From NCBI RefSeq assembly GCF_018881975.1, contig NZ_JACVPJ010000003.1, positions 186,001-250,000 on the forward strand: a stretch of DNA of 64,000 nt, given 5' to 3'. The notes under the pieces were generated by a model. It was not told the DNA's origin, ran no database searches, and was given only the letters and a program-made list of their open reading frames with translations. Positions 37,795 to 47,385 of this stretch are shown piece after piece. The stretch is from Polynucleobacter sp. JS-Safj-400b-B2. GTDB lineage: Bacteria; Pseudomonadota; Gammaproteobacteria; Burkholderiales; Burkholderiaceae. Numbering within the stretch: position 1 is the first letter of the stretch; every line of letters begins with the position of its first letter. The translations under genes and the position numbers were made by a program.

Positions 37795-37851
37795 GGCGAC
37801 GCTTTAGCAGAATTTATGAATCGCCCTGCAAGTTGCCTTAACTCAGCGATG
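37795..37851 (-). ncRNA. SAM-II-like riboswitch in the metK leader
   Basis: The transcribed strand follows the SAM-II core in order and spacing. P1 strand ATCGC (37846-37850) is followed directly by TGAGTTAA. A loop containing TTGCAG leads to the other P1 strand GCGAT (37820-37824), then CATAAAT, three bases and GCTAAA (37803-37808). The known SAM-II sequence has TGATTTAA, GATAAAT, three bases, GCTAAA in the same arrangement. The loop GCAG can pair with CTGC just before TAAA to form the pseudoknot. It begins at the expected transcription start of the promoter at 37857-37886. Recognition is by eye, without a covariance search. Confidence 0.72.
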
Positions 37852-37856
37852 AAGCA

Positions 37857-37886
37857 ATCTTATCTGAAAAACGCTTAATTCAGCAA
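37857..37886 (-). promoter_or_regulatory. Predicted metK promoter
   Basis: On the minus strand, TTGCTG (37881-37886) and TAAGAT (37857-37862) with an 18-base spacer resemble sigma-70 -35 and -10 boxes (3/6 and 4/6 matches). The start site would fall near 37850, exactly at the 5' edge of the SAM-II-like aptamer. Confidence 0.5.
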
Positions 37887-37935
37887 GTTGTGCTGAAATC
37901 CACACACCGAGAGCGGCATTGAATATCATTGGGGG

Positions 37936-38796
37936 GTGCAAAAACTCCTTCTAAAGCTCTGCCTGAATACGATTGCCGTGCTTCCCCTAGCGCTAGTACA
38001 GGTCATAGGCGCCTTTTTAGGCATACTGGCATATATTGGCTCCAAGCAATATCGCTCACTCTTTCGACCCCAATATGAAGCTGTAGTGAATACGCATGGC
38101 TTGCCATTCAAGCTGTGGGAAGCGGTGAGAGCCTCTGGAATGTTGTTTTCAGACAGCTTATGGATTTGGCGCAACCCCACAAAAGCACTGAAGTTGGTTG
38201 AAGTGCAAAACTGGGATGTAGTTGAAGCGGCGATCAGTGAAGGCCATGGCTTGGTCATGCTTACACCTCACCTTGGTGGCTTTGAAATCATCCCGCGCGT
38301 ACTTGCCCAACATTTTCCAGCAACGATTCTCTATAGACCATCGCGCCAAGAATGGCTCAATCAAGTAGTGGAAGAAGGTCGCGCTTATCCAAATATGCAT
38401 TTCGTGCCGACCAACCTCAATGGTGTACGACAAATGACTAGGGCACTCACTCGAGGCGAAGCAATTGGCATCCTTCCGGATCAAGTACCCAGTGGCGGCG
38501 AGGGTGTTTGGGTACCATTTTTTGAGCGCCCCGCTTACACAACACCATTGCCCGCTCGACTTGCTAATCGCAACAACACACCGGTAGTTATGTTTTCTGC
38601 CAAACGCAAAGGCATTGGCCAGGGATGGCTTATGCAGGCAACTCGCCTTGCTCCTTTGTCTGAAGATGCCAATATTGCTGCGGCAGAACTCAATGTGGCG
38701 ATTGAAAATGCCGTTCTCATCGCACCAGAACAATTCATTTGGTCATATAACCGCTACAAGCATCCCACTGGTGCAGAATTACCTCCAAGCAATTAA
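37936..38796 (+). CDS. LpxL/HtrB-family lipid A acyltransferase (first copy)
   Basis: An inner-membrane late acyltransferase that adds secondary acyl chains to lipid A. It has 286 aa from GTG 37936, the only possible start before an in-frame stop. An N-terminal TM helix is followed by the catalytic HX4E motif in LTPHLGGFEII (about 109-119), then YRPSRQEWLN and GILPDQVPSGGEGVWVPFFERPA. The ending is WSYNRYKHP. It is divergent from metK and 24 bp before a second acyltransferase, so the two may act in succession. Confidence 0.88.
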   Translation: MQKLLLKLCLNTIAVLPLALVQVIGAFLGILAYIGSKQYRSLFRPQYEAVVNTHGLPFKLWEAVRASGMLFSDSLWIWRNPTKALKLVEVQNWDVVEAAISEGHGLVMLTPHLGGFEIIPRVLAQHFPATILYRPSRQEWLNQVVEEGRAYPNMHFVPTNLNGVRQMTRALTRGEAIGILPDQVPSGGEGVWVPFFERPAYTTPLPARLANRNNTPVVMFSAKRKGIGQGWLMQATRLAPLSEDANIAAAELNVAIENAVLIAPEQFIWSYNRYKHPTGAELPPSN

Positions 38797-38820
38797 GTAA
38801 ATTCGTTATCATTTTTTGAA

Positions 38821-39720
38821 ATGACCTGGTTACAAAACCTCTTTAATTTCTTGGCGCTCAATCTTTTGCGCCTTTTTGCCTTCCTCCCTTACACCATTAC
38901 CGTGCATGTGGGCTACGGCCTAGGCTGGCTTGCAGCCCAAGTTCCAAATGGCCGTACCCATGTTGTAAAAACCAATTTACGTTTGTGCTTTCCTAATCTC
39001 AGCGCAAAAGAAATTGATGATCTTGCAATAGAACACTGGAAATTATTCGGTCGCAGCGTACTTGAGAGAAGCCGCATCTGGCTTGGTAGTGGAAAACAAA
39101 TTACTGACATCGTCACAATCGAATCTGCAATTACGCTAGGGGATCGTAAGCCACGTCTACTCATTAATCCACACTTTGTAGGGCTTGAAGGCGGCTTCAT
39201 GGCACTTTCAGTATTGGCTAACCAGCATGACTGGCCACGTGGTGCAGGTCTCTACCAAAACATGAAGAATCCCTTCTTCAATCAAAAAATGATTGAGTGG
39301 AGAAATCGTTTTGGCGGGAAGTCCATTGAGCGGCAGAGCCGCTTACGTGATCTCATCCGAGAAATTCAAACGGGTAACTTTATTTTCATTGCCCCCGATA
39401 TTGACTTAGGCCCTCGTGACTCTGTCTTTGTGCCTTTCTTTGGCATACAGACCAATACCATTACTTCCGTCTCCCGCCTAGCAAGGCTGAGCGGGGCTGA
39501 AGTGTGCCTTATGACAACTACTTTGAACAAAGATCGTAAAGGCTATACCTGTCATATTACTGAGCCATTGCCGAACTTTCCTAGTGATGATGTTGAAGAG
39601 GATACCGCTCGCTTAAATCAATACATTGAGGAGCTTGTTCGCGAAAGACCAGCGGAGTACTATTGGGTTCATAAGCGCTTTAAACATAGACCCGAAGGCG
39701 AACCTAGTCTTTACGATTAA
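38821..39720 (+). CDS. LpxL/HtrB-family lipid A acyltransferase (second copy)
   Basis: A 299-aa late lipid A acyltransferase with an N-terminal TM helix (about 8-30), [22 protein letters not shown], the HX4E motif in [10 protein letters not shown] (about 119-128), [33 protein letters not shown] and the ending [13 protein letters not shown]. It is clearly a closer relative of the copy at 62044 than of its neighbour at 37936. dapF follows 11 bases later. Which acyl chain and position it uses cannot be told. Confidence 0.9.
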   Translation: MTWLQNLFNFLALNLLRLFAFLPYTITVHVGYGLGWLAAQVPNGRTHVVKTNLRLCFPNLSAKEIDDLAIEHWKLFGRSVLERSRIWLGSGKQITDIVTIESAITLGDRKPRLLINPHFVGLEGGFMALSVLANQHDWPRGAGLYQNMKNPFFNQKMIEWRNRFGGKSIERQSRLRDLIREIQTGNFIFIAPDIDLGPRDSVFVPFFGIQTNTITSVSRLARLSGAEVCLMTTTLNKDRKGYTCHITEPLPNFPSDDVEEDTARLNQYIEELVRERPAEYYWVHKRFKHRPEGEPSLYD

Positions 39721-39731
39721 ACGGAATCATT

Positions 39732-40634
39732 TTGAGCACCACTACTATCAATCCATTACGCAAGCTTCGCTTCACCAAAATGCATGGTGCTGGTAATGAT
39801 TTCATTGTGCTCAATGGCATCGACCAAGATCTCAGCAGCATTACCCGCGAGCAATGGCAAGCATTAGCCCATCGTCAATTTGGGATTGGTGCCGATCAAA
39901 TTCTCTTAGTTGAAAAAGCTACTCGCCCCGATGCCGACTTTAGATACCGCATCTTTAATGCTGACGGCGGTGAAGTTGAGCAGTGCGGCAATGGTTCTCG
40001 CTGCTTTGTGCGCTTTGTATTGGATCAAGGGCTATCCAATAAGAACCCTTTACGTGTCGAAGTTGCCCACACGGTTCTCACTCTCAAGTCTCATGAGGAT
40101 GGCCAAATAGAGGTAGATATGGGTGCGCCAATTTTTGAACACAGTCATATTCCATTTAATGCCAATGGCTTGGCAAGCGTTCAAGAGTTTCAAGAAACGC
40201 TGTACGCACTTCCCCTCAATCACCCAGCAACCCACGATAGTTTGGTTGGCGTTCTTTCCATGGGCAATCCACACGCCGTGCAGGTGGTTGGCGACGTCGA
40301 TAGTGCGCCCATCTTAGAAGAAGGGCCTGAGATTGAAAAGTTTGCAGCGTTTCCGAAAAAAGTAAACGTGGGTTACATGCAAGCAATCAATCGTCATGAA
40401 ATCAAATTGCGCGTTTTTGAACGTGGCGCCGGGGAAACCTTAGCCTGCGGCACTGGCGCTTGTGCGGCTGTGGTTTCGGGGATTCGTCGTGGCCTTCTAG
40501 ACTCACCAGTAAAAGTGCATATGCGGGGCGGAAATTTACAGATTGCTTGGGGTGGCGTAATTGATGGTGTTGCTCAGCCCGTCATTATGACTGGTCCAGC
40601 AGTTACAGTCTTCGAAGGCGAAACAACAATCTAA
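39732..40634 (+). CDS. dapF: Diaminopimelate epimerase
   Basis: Interconverts LL- and meso-diaminopimelate for lysine and peptidoglycan synthesis. 300 aa from TTG 39732, preceded by a CGGAA site. It has two pseudo-symmetric halves with the catalytic Cys pair: [17 protein letters not shown] (about 78-94) and [17 protein letters not shown] (about 231-247). [14 protein letters not shown] is at the N terminus. About 25 residues longer than the E. coli enzyme, due to the N terminus and an internal loop. Confidence 0.97.
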   Translation: MSTTTINPLRKLRFTKMHGAGNDFIVLNGIDQDLSSITREQWQALAHRQFGIGADQILLVEKATRPDADFRYRIFNADGGEVEQCGNGSRCFVRFVLDQGLSNKNPLRVEVAHTVLTLKSHEDGQIEVDMGAPIFEHSHIPFNANGLASVQEFQETLYALPLNHPATHDSLVGVLSMGNPHAVQVVGDVDSAPILEEGPEIEKFAAFPKKVNVGYMQAINRHEIKLRVFERGAGETLACGTGACAAVVSGIRRGLLDSPVKVHMRGGNLQIAWGGVIDGVAQPVIMTGPAVTVFEGETTI

Positions 40635-40646
40635 AAGCTATTGCTC

Positions 40647-41315
40647 TTAAATTCCGTATTTATCACGATAGGCTTTCACCGCAGGCAAATAATTTGTGAG
40701 TTGGGCATCGCTTGACGCTGTCAAGAATGACATCAAACCAGCTAAGTTGGCAATCGCAATGACTGGCAAACCAAACTCTTGCTCCACTGCCTGCACGGCA
40801 GACTTATCTCCAATATCAATCGCATTACCTGAGCGCTCCATACGATCCAGGGCAATAAGGACGGCGGCCGGCTCTGCGCCAGCACCACGAATCAGATCAA
40901 CCGATTCTCTTACTGAAGTACCCGCTGAAATCACATCATCAATGATGACTACTCGGCCTTTGACAGGTGCGCCAACTAGCATGCCGCCTTCACCATGGTC
41001 TTTGGCTTCTTTGCGGTTGTAGGCATAAGGCACATTGATACCGTTATCTGCCAAGGCGATAGCCGTAGCAGCCGCCAATGTAATGCCCTTGTATGCTGGG
41101 CCATAAAGCATATCGAACTGTATGCCCGACTCTTGCAAGGCTTTGGCATAGTAACGGCCTAATGCGCTCAAACGTGCACCATCATTAAATTCACCAGCAT
41201 TAAAAAAATAAGGTGAGAGTCTTCCTGCTTTGGTTTTAAACTCCCCGAAGGACAAAACCTTTGCCTCTAAGGCAAAACGAATAAAGTTATCTTGATTTGA
41301 ATTATTTGAGCTCAT
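40647..41315 (-). CDS. pyrE: Orotate phosphoribosyltransferase
   Basis: Pyrimidine synthesis: orotate + PRPP gives OMP. 222 aa, with [33 protein letters not shown], and the PRPP-binding loop [19 protein letters not shown] (about 122-140). Convergent with dapF, 12 bp between, and divergent from xth with only 8 bp between start codons, so the promoters must lie within the neighbouring genes. Confidence 0.97.
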   Translation of the reverse strand: MSSNNSNQDNFIRFALEAKVLSFGEFKTKAGRLSPYFFNAGEFNDGARLSALGRYYAKALQESGIQFDMLYGPAYKGITLAAATAIALADNGINVPYAYNRKEAKDHGEGGMLVGAPVKGRVVIIDDVISAGTSVRESVDLIRGAGAEPAAVLIALDRMERSGNAIDIGDKSAVQAVEQEFGLPVIAIANLAGLMSFLTASSDAQLTNYLPAVKAYRDKYGI

Positions 41316-41323
41316 AGGCCTAT

Positions 41324-42106
41324 ATGTTACGCATCATTTCCGCGAACCTCAACGGTATCCGCTCTGCAGTCAAAAAGGGCTTTCTGCCATGGGCTGTGAA
41401 GCAAAAAGCGGACTTTATTTGCATGCAAGAGCTCAAAGCTCAGCACGATGATCTGGAGGATGCCATCCTCAATCCTGATGGCATGCATGGCTTTTTCCAT
41501 CATGCTGAAAAAAAGGGCTATAGCGGTTGTGGCATCTATACCCCTCATAAACCTGATGAGGTCTTATACGGCTATGGCAATGAAGAGTTTGATGCAGAAG
41601 GGCGCTATGTAGAGGCGCGTTTTAAAGGGCTTTCCGTTATTTCTGTCTACATGCCCTCGGGCTCAAGCTCGCCAGAGCGGCAAGAGGCTAAATACCGCTA
41701 TCTCGATAGCTTCCTCCCGCATCTCGTTTCCCTAAAAAAGTCTGGTCGTGAAATTGTTCTTTGTGGTGACGTCAATATTGCCCATCAAGAAATTGACCTA
41801 AAGAATTGGAAGGGTAATCTTAAGAATTCTGGTTTTTTACCTGAAGAGCGCGCATGGCTTACCAATCTCTTTAGCAAAGTAGGTTACGTGGATATTTATC
41901 GTCAGCTCGAACCAGAAGCAACTGAAACTTGCTACACCTGGTGGAGCAATCGAGGCCAGGCGCATGCAAAGAATGTTGGCTGGCGTATTGACTATCACAT
42001 CACTACCCCTGGCATTGCTGCTACAGCCAAGAAAACTGCGGTGTACAAGGAGGAGAAATTCTCAGACCATGCACCACTTACCGTAGATTACGACTGGAAG
42101 ATTTAA
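41324..42106 (+). CDS. xth: Exodeoxyribonuclease III
   Basis: An AP endonuclease and 3' exonuclease of base excision repair. 260 aa: [33 protein letters not shown] with the metal-binding Glu, [23 protein letters not shown] with Asp/Asn, and WRIDYHITT and [13 protein letters not shown] with the catalytic Asp-His at the C terminus. Complete and of normal length. Confidence 0.95.
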   Translation: MLRIISANLNGIRSAVKKGFLPWAVKQKADFICMQELKAQHDDLEDAILNPDGMHGFFHHAEKKGYSGCGIYTPHKPDEVLYGYGNEEFDAEGRYVEARFKGLSVISVYMPSGSSSPERQEAKYRYLDSFLPHLVSLKKSGREIVLCGDVNIAHQEIDLKNWKGNLKNSGFLPEERAWLTNLFSKVGYVDIYRQLEPEATETCYTWWSNRGQAHAKNVGWRIDYHITTPGIAATAKKTAVYKEEKFSDHAPLTVDYDWKI

Positions 42107-42144
42107 CAAGTAACAGGGGAATTTACTCACCCATTACTCCACTT

Positions 42145-43452
42145 TTACTCCCCCTCTTTTTTGGTCTGCACGATCTTGAAATGAATCGTCGCCCAAATAA
42201 GAAGTAGGACTGGAGCGCCAATAATGGCGGTGCCGTAGAAGAATGCTTGGTATCCAAAGTTATCAACAAATACGCCAGAGAAGCCTGCTAACCATTTAGG
42301 TAAAAGCAGCATCATCGAACTAAACAAAGCGTACTGAGTTGCTGAGTAACGAATATTGGTTAATGAGGATAAGAAAGCAATAAAGGCTGCACTGGCAATG
42401 CCCGAGCTTAAGTTATCTGCAGATATTACCCAAATCAAACCATGCAGGTCATGACCCTGGGTTGCTAACCACGCAAACAATATATTACTAACGGCCGAGA
42501 GTACCGCGCCCACAAATAGTATTCGTAAAACGCCAAAACGAAGTGTGAGAACGCCACCAACAAATGCGCCTACCAAGGTCATCACCACTCCAAAGACCTT
42601 GCTGACAGCGGCTACCTCATCCTTGGTGTAACCCATATCGACATAAAACGGATTAGCCATGATGCCCATCACCACATCGCTAATACGATAGATTCCAATT
42701 AAAGACAAAATCAATACGGCGTGCCAGCGATAACGTGTAATAAATTCAGCAAATGGCTCAACTAAGGTTTGGTACAGCCATGCCTTGGCGGTACGTACTT
42801 TAGCCAATTCATATCTTGCTGGCTCCTTGCTCAAGAGGGTGGTAATAACACCCACGCCAATAGAGGCTGCCATACAGAGATAGGCAAATTGCCATGCACT
42901 TGCATCGTAGCCGCTACCTGTTTCTGCCCTAGCGGCAAGCCAGAGAACTCCAGCACCAGCCCATATCAATGCCAATCGATAGCCCGTTTGATAAGTGGCC
43001 GCCAAGGCTGCTTGATGATCGCTCTTAGCCGACTCAATACGAAATGCATCTAGGGCGATATCTTGAGTCGCAGATCCAAAAGCCACCAATAGCGCACACC
43101 AAACAATAGAGTTGAGTGCAAGCTTAGGATCTATAGTCGACATGCCAACAAGCCCTAGAATGATGAGGGCTTGGGCAAAGAGCAACCAGCTGCGGCGGCG
43201 GCCAAATAACTTAGTTAACAAGGGTATTTGCAAGCGATCTAAGAGGGGTGCCCAAACCCACTTAAAAGCGTAGATCAAACCCACCCAAGTTAAGTAGCCA
43301 ATGGTGCTGCGATCAATACCAGCCTCACGCAACCAAAAACTGAGAGTGCCAAGAATAAGCAATAAAGGAAGCCCTGCTGAGAAACCCAAGAACAACATGC
43401 GTAAGCAAGGCCATTCGAGATAAATACGAAAATCTTGAAGCCAGGACTTCAC
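42145..43452 (-). CDS. AmpG-like muropeptide permease (MFS)
   Basis: An inner-membrane transporter taking up anhydro-muropeptides for peptidoglycan recycling. About 435 aa and roughly 12 TM helices, starting with RMLFLGFSAGLPLLLILGTLSFWLREAG and GYLTWVGLIYAFKWVWAPLLDR, the AmpG signature. The start is unclear: the frame opens at TTG 43506, inside metW. GTG at 43476 or 43452 are alternatives, and none has a good ribosome site; I use 43452. It probably shares the slmA-metX-metW transcript. Confidence 0.88.
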   Translation of the reverse strand: MKSWLQDFRIYLEWPCLRMLFLGFSAGLPLLLILGTLSFWLREAGIDRSTIGYLTWVGLIYAFKWVWAPLLDRLQIPLLTKLFGRRRSWLLFAQALIILGLVGMSTIDPKLALNSIVWCALLVAFGSATQDIALDAFRIESAKSDHQAALAATYQTGYRLALIWAGAGVLWLAARAETGSGYDASAWQFAYLCMAASIGVGVITTLLSKEPARYELAKVRTAKAWLYQTLVEPFAEFITRYRWHAVLILSLIGIYRISDVVMGIMANPFYVDMGYTKDEVAAVSKVFGVVMTLVGAFVGGVLTLRFGVLRILFVGAVLSAVSNILFAWLATQGHDLHGLIWVISADNLSSGIASAAFIAFLSSLTNIRYSATQYALFSSMMLLLPKWLAGFSGVFVDNFGYQAFFYGTAIIGAPVLLLIWATIHFKIVQTKKEGE

Positions 43453-43468
43453 TACATTAAGTTGTTTA

Positions 43469-44062
43469 TTAGGCACGACGGATGCGGAACAATGCGAGGC
43501 TGCCAAAGAGATTTGGCAGCAAAGTTACTTGTCGACCCTCATGCAATATGCATTGATCAACCACCTTCAGGCCAAGGCTTGATGCCAACTTCTCAAAGTC
43601 GGCGACGGTAAGCACGCGAACGTTTGGTGTGTTGTACCACTGGTAAGGCAGACTCTTAGACACTGGCATGCGTCCAAGGCCAACAGCTAAGCGATGGGAC
43701 CAGTGCCCAAAGTTTGGAAAGGAGATGACTGATTCCTTTCCCACACGAACCACTTCACGCAAAATCTTTTCTGTTTGATGAATAGTTTGCAAAGTTTGTG
43801 AGAGCACAACCGTATCAAAACTATTGTCTTCAAAAAGTGCTAGGCCGCCCTCTAAATTTTGCTGAATGACATTCAAGCCCTTTTGCACGCAAGAGAGTAC
43901 ACGTGAATCATCAATCTCAACGCCATAAGCATGAACAGGCTTTAATTTCTGCAAAAACTCTAAAAAGCTACCATCACCACAGCCCAAATCTAATACCTGC
44001 GTATTTGGTGCAATCCAATTAGCTATGGCAGCAAAGTCAGCGCGCTTAGTGAAATTACTCAT
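43469..44062 (-). CDS. metW: Methionine biosynthesis protein MetW
   Basis: A 197-aa SAM-methyltransferase-fold protein: [16 protein letters not shown] (about 20-35), [28 protein letters not shown] and [36 protein letters not shown], the MetW pattern. MetW activates or partners MetX in homoserine acylation in proteobacteria. It overlaps the metX stop by 4 bases. Confidence 0.94.
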   Translation of the reverse strand: MSNFTKRADFAAIANWIAPNTQVLDLGCGDGSFLEFLQKLKPVHAYGVEIDDSRVLSCVQKGLNVIQQNLEGGLALFEDNSFDTVVLSQTLQTIHQTEKILREVVRVGKESVISFPNFGHWSHRLAVGLGRMPVSKSLPYQWYNTPNVRVLTVADFEKLASSLGLKVVDQCILHEGRQVTLLPNLFGSLALFRIRRA

Positions 44063-45198
44063 GCTTGAGCCTCACGCATTTGCTTAAAGTAAGCTCTAAC
44101 GAGATTATGGTACCGCTCATCATCCAACAAGAATGCATCATGCCCATGCGGCGCATCAATCTCTGCATACGTTACTTCACTCTTATTGCTTAGCAAAGAC
44201 TGCACAATCTCGCGACTACGATCAGGCGGAAAGCGCCAATCGGTTGAAAAGCTGACAACCAAAAACTTAGACCGAACATCTGCTAGAGCACGATTCAGGC
44301 TGCCATCATAACGACGCGCAGGATCGAAATAATCTAGTGCGCGTGTAATGAGTAAATAGGTATTGGCATCAAAGTAGGTTGAAAATTTATCGCCTTGATG
44401 ACGCAAATAACTTTCAACCTCAAATTCGACATCAAAACTAAAACGGTAGTCATTAGATTCACCGTTAGGGCGCTGTAAGTCACGCCCAAATTTTTCAGCC
44501 ATGTCGTCATCAGACAGATAGGTAATGTGACCAACCATACGGGCTAAACGCAAACCGTGTTTTGGCACAACACCGTGCTCATAGTAGTTACCGCCATGAA
44601 AATCAGGATCAGACAAAATCGCGTTTCGCGCCACTTCATTAAAAGCAATATTTTGCGCACTTAATCTTGGAGTGGATGCCACAACTACGCAATGGTCTAT
44701 GCGCTTTGGAAACTGAATGGCCCAAGCCATGGCCTGCATTCCGCCTAAGCTTCCACCCATCACCGCAGCAAACTTCCTTATGCCCAGCTTATCGGCCAGA
44801 CGGGCTTGAGTATTAACCCAGTCCTCAACCGTGACAACAGGAAAATCTGCGCCATATGGCTTGCCGGTTGCTGGATTGATACTCATCGGCCCAGTTGAGC
44901 CAAAACAAGAGCCCAAATTATTTACGCCAATGACAAAAAAATGATCGGTATCTACTGGCTTACCTGGGCCAATCATGTTGTCCCACCAACCAATATCTTC
45001 TGGATTTTCTGGACTTGGGCCGGCTACGTGATGAGATGCATTCAGAGCATGACAAACAAGTACTGCATTACTTTTATCAGCATTAAGCTTGCCGTAAGTT
45101 TCAATCACTAAATCGTAGCCAGACAACATAGCGCCACTCTGCAAAGGCAGGGGCTCGGCAAAATGGATGGTGTTTCTAGAGAGGTGTAGCTCGCTCAT
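44059..45198 (-). CDS. metX: Homoserine O-acyltransferase
   Basis: An alpha/beta-hydrolase that acylates homoserine, the committed step of methionine synthesis. 379 aa, with the nucleophile elbow [12 protein letters not shown] near residue 148, the catalytic Asp in [11 protein letters not shown] and the catalytic His in [12 protein letters not shown]. Members that work with MetW often use succinyl-CoA rather than acetyl-CoA; the donor cannot be decided here. It overlaps slmA by 4 bases upstream and metW by 4 downstream. Confidence 0.95.
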   Translation of the reverse strand: MSELHLSRNTIHFAEPLPLQSGAMLSGYDLVIETYGKLNADKSNAVLVCHALNASHHVAGPSPENPEDIGWWDNMIGPGKPVDTDHFFVIGVNNLGSCFGSTGPMSINPATGKPYGADFPVVTVEDWVNTQARLADKLGIRKFAAVMGGSLGGMQAMAWAIQFPKRIDHCVVVASTPRLSAQNIAFNEVARNAILSDPDFHGGNYYEHGVVPKHGLRLARMVGHITYLSDDDMAEKFGRDLQRPNGESNDYRFSFDVEFEVESYLRHQGDKFSTYFDANTYLLITRALDYFDPARRYDGSLNRALADVRSKFLVVSFSTDWRFPPDRSREIVQSLLSNKSEVTYAEIDAPHGHDAFLLDDERYHNLVRAYFKQMREAQA

Positions 45199-45845
45199 TC
45201 TGACAAGAGAAGGCGCAAACTAACATCGGAGGCTTCAGTTGGCAATTTCTTAAAGCCGCTACGGGCAAAGCGATGCCAACGACCCAAAACAAAACTCATC
45301 AACATGGCAGCACGGATACTGACCTCTTCTTGACCCAGCTGCCCCCAGTTGCCACCCTGAGTTTGGGCAATACGCAGAGCTTGCTTTAGAGATGCTTCAA
45401 CACGATCTAGCACTTGAGTAATACGCTCTTGCAAGCGATCATCTTCTTGCAATAAAGCGTCGCCTAATAAAACGCGAGTCATACCAGGGTTCTTCTCAGC
45501 AAAGAACAAGAGCATTTGCAAAATGCCACGAGCTTGGGCTAGGCCAGACTCTTCCTTTTGATTGATTTGATTAATCAATCCAAAAACAGTTTGTTCAATA
45601 AAAGAAATGAGGCCTTCAAACATCTGCGCTTTACTAGCAAAATGACGATATAGGGCTGCCTCTGATACTTCAATCTTGGCAGCTAAAGCCGCCGTAGTAA
45701 CACGCTCACCCTTAGGGTTTTGCAGCATCACAGCAAGCACTTGCAGAATCTGTAAGCGGCGCTCACCTGGGCGAGGGCGCTTACGAGCTGTGCCAGCATC
45801 AGCCTTGCTTTCATTGATTTTTGCTGGCTCTAAGGATTCGCGCAT
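45195..45845 (-). CDS. slmA: Nucleoid occlusion factor SlmA (TetR family)
   Basis: A 216-aa TetR-fold DNA-binding protein: [19 protein letters not shown], the helix-turn-helix [32 protein letters not shown] (about 45-78), then the effector/FtsZ-contact domain. SlmA blocks FtsZ ring assembly over chromosomal DNA. It leads the metX-metW block through a 4-base overlap, an arrangement that mixes cell-division control with methionine synthesis. It follows argB, 14 bp away. Confidence 0.9.
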   Translation of the reverse strand: MRESLEPAKINESKADAGTARKRPRPGERRLQILQVLAVMLQNPKGERVTTAALAAKIEVSEAALYRHFASKAQMFEGLISFIEQTVFGLINQINQKEESGLAQARGILQMLLFFAEKNPGMTRVLLGDALLQEDDRLQERITQVLDRVEASLKQALRIAQTQGGNWGQLGQEEVSIRAAMLMSFVLGRWHRFARSGFKKLPTEASDVSLRLLLSE

Positions 45846-45859
45846 GCTTATTTGCCTAC

Positions 45860-46762
45860 TTATCTAGAGCGAATCATCGTACCGAATGCTTGCTCGGTCA
45901 AAATTTCTAACAATAAAGAATGCTCAATACGGCCATCGATGATGTGCACTGAATTGACACCGCTCTTAGCAGCATCTAATGCAGAAGAAATCTTAGGCAA
46001 CATGCCACCGGAAATAGTGCCGTCAGCAAATAGTGCGTCAATTTCTCGCGCAGTTAAATCTGTGATCAACTTGCCATCTTTATCCATCACACCTGGAATA
46101 TTAGTCATCATGACTAACTTCTCTGCGTGGAGGATTTCAGCCATCTTGCCGGCCACTAAATCCGCATTGATGTTGTAGGCCTGACCTTCTGCACTAAAGC
46201 CAATAGGGGAAATCACCGGAATAAAGGCGTCGTCTTGCAAAGCTTTTACCACCGCAGGATTAATTGCCTCGATCTCACCAACAAAACCGATATCAACCAT
46301 CTTGTCCGGCTCTGTGTCGCTAGGAATCATCATTTTCTTGGCATGAATCAGCCCACCGTCTTTACCTGTCAAGCCAACAGCTTGGCCACCAAAGTGGTTA
46401 ATCAACATCACTATATCTTGCTGGACCTCACCACCGAGAACCCACTCCACCACTTCCATGGTTTCTTCATCGGTTACGCGCATACCTTGAATAAAGTTAC
46501 CGGTCTTGCCAATTTTCTTGAGAGCCTCGTCAATCTGCGGCCCACCGCCATGAACTACTACCGGGTTCATGCCAACTAACTTCAACAAAATGACATCGCG
46601 CGCAAAAGACTCTTTCAAGCGCTCTTCAACCATTGCGTTTCCGCCGTACTTAATCACAATCGTTTTGCCGTGATACGCGCGGATGTAAGGTAAAGCCTCG
46701 GCCAGAATCTCCGCCTTCAATAGAGGAGAAATATCACTAATAGTTGGTAAATGCTTAGTCAT
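45860..46762 (-). CDS. argB: Acetylglutamate kinase
   Basis: Phosphorylates N-acetylglutamate in arginine synthesis. About 300 aa: [10 protein letters not shown] (about 33-42), [52 protein letters not shown] and [13 protein letters not shown]. It carries the N-terminal helix (residues 1-27) seen in arginine-inhibited hexameric enzymes, so feedback inhibition is likely. ATG 46762 is preferred over GTG two codons earlier; neither has a strong ribosome site. Confidence 0.96.
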   Translation of the reverse strand: MTKHLPTISDISPLLKAEILAEALPYIRAYHGKTIVIKYGGNAMVEERLKESFARDVILLKLVGMNPVVVHGGGPQIDEALKKIGKTGNFIQGMRVTDEETMEVVEWVLGGEVQQDIVMLINHFGGQAVGLTGKDGGLIHAKKMMIPSDTEPDKMVDIGFVGEIEAINPAVVKALQDDAFIPVISPIGFSAEGQAYNINADLVAGKMAEILHAEKLVMMTNIPGVMDKDGKLITDLTAREIDALFADGTISGGMLPKISSALDAAKSGVNSVHIIDGRIEHSLLLEILTEQAFGTMIRSR

Positions 46763-46775
46763 TGCCACTTAAAAT

Positions 46776-47264
46776 TTATTCGCCAAATAATTTTTGACGG
46801 AGTTCGCGACGCTCTTGAGCTTCAAGAGATAAATTGGCTGTAGGCCTTGCAATTAAACGGTTCAAGCCGATTGGCTCACCAGTTTCTTCACACCAACCGT
46901 AATCACCAGATTCAATACGAGCCAATGCTTGCTCTACTTTTTTGAGCAACTTGCGCTCGCGATCACGTGTGCGTAATTCCAATGCATGCTCTTCTTCAAT
47001 CGTTGCACGATCAGCAGGATCAGGCACCAAAATATTTTCACGTAAATGCTCTGTAGTCTCAGAAGCATTTTTCAGAATGTCATTTTTGAGTGTAAGTAAT
47101 TTTTGACGGAAAAAATCTAACTGGGCAGAATTCATGTAGTCCTTGTCGGACATCTTGAGTAATTCCGCTTCAGTTAATGGAGCACCTTTTGCAACCTTAG
47201 CGCTTGCAGCCTTGCTACTAGCTTTTGGAGCGGTTGCTGGTTTTGTTGCTGTTTTTACCGTCAT
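46776..47264 (-). CDS. dksA: RNA polymerase-binding transcription factor DksA (Cys-poor form)
   Basis: Binds the RNA polymerase secondary channel and, with ppGpp, controls rRNA and amino-acid promoters. 162 aa: a Lys/Ala-rich leader (about 1-28), a coiled coil with the tip Asp pair in VPDPADRATIEEEHA, and a C-terminal zinc-finger region with only one Cys (YGWCEETGEPIGLNRLIARPTANLSLEAQERREL). The other three Cys of the classical finger are replaced, so it is unlikely to bind zinc by that route. An AAGGAA site precedes the ATG. Confidence 0.95.
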   Translation of the reverse strand: MTVKTATKPATAPKASSKAASAKVAKGAPLTEAELLKMSDKDYMNSAQLDFFRQKLLTLKNDILKNASETTEHLRENILVPDPADRATIEEEHALELRTRDRERKLLKKVEQALARIESGDYGWCEETGEPIGLNRLIARPTANLSLEAQERRELRQKLFGE

Positions 47265-47314
47265 TTCATTCTTCCTTGGTTTGAAGCATTATTGCCTCAT
47301 TCTGCCAAACTTTT

Positions 47315-47360
47315 ACGGCCCCCTTATTAATATTCTTTAATATTCATCAATATGGGCCGT
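47315..47360. promoter_or_regulatory. Long nested inverted repeat upstream of dksA
   Basis: The outer arms ACGGCCC (47315-47321) and GGGCCGT (47354-47360) are perfectly complementary. An inner AATATT (47329-47334) pairs with AATATT (47339-47344) across a 4-base loop. It occupies most of the gap between the CobW-like GTPase stop and the dksA start, about 50 bases before the ATG. It could be a terminator-like or attenuator structure, or an operator; no regulator is recognised. Confidence 0.5.
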
Positions 47361-47385
47361 GGCGGCGGATTGTACCCGAATCTAG

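Noticed and set aside
37733..37800. SAM/SAH riboswitch of the Rhodobacterales type near TTCCTGGC in the metK leader
   Set aside because: TTCCTGGC resembles its core, but the flanking stem cannot be formed with more than 3 bp, while the adjacent SAM-II-like core fits much better.
38158..38733. 191-aa open frame antisense to the first LpxL-type gene
   Set aside because: It is the mirror of a conserved acyltransferase frame, shows no family motifs and has no ribosome site; a shadow frame.
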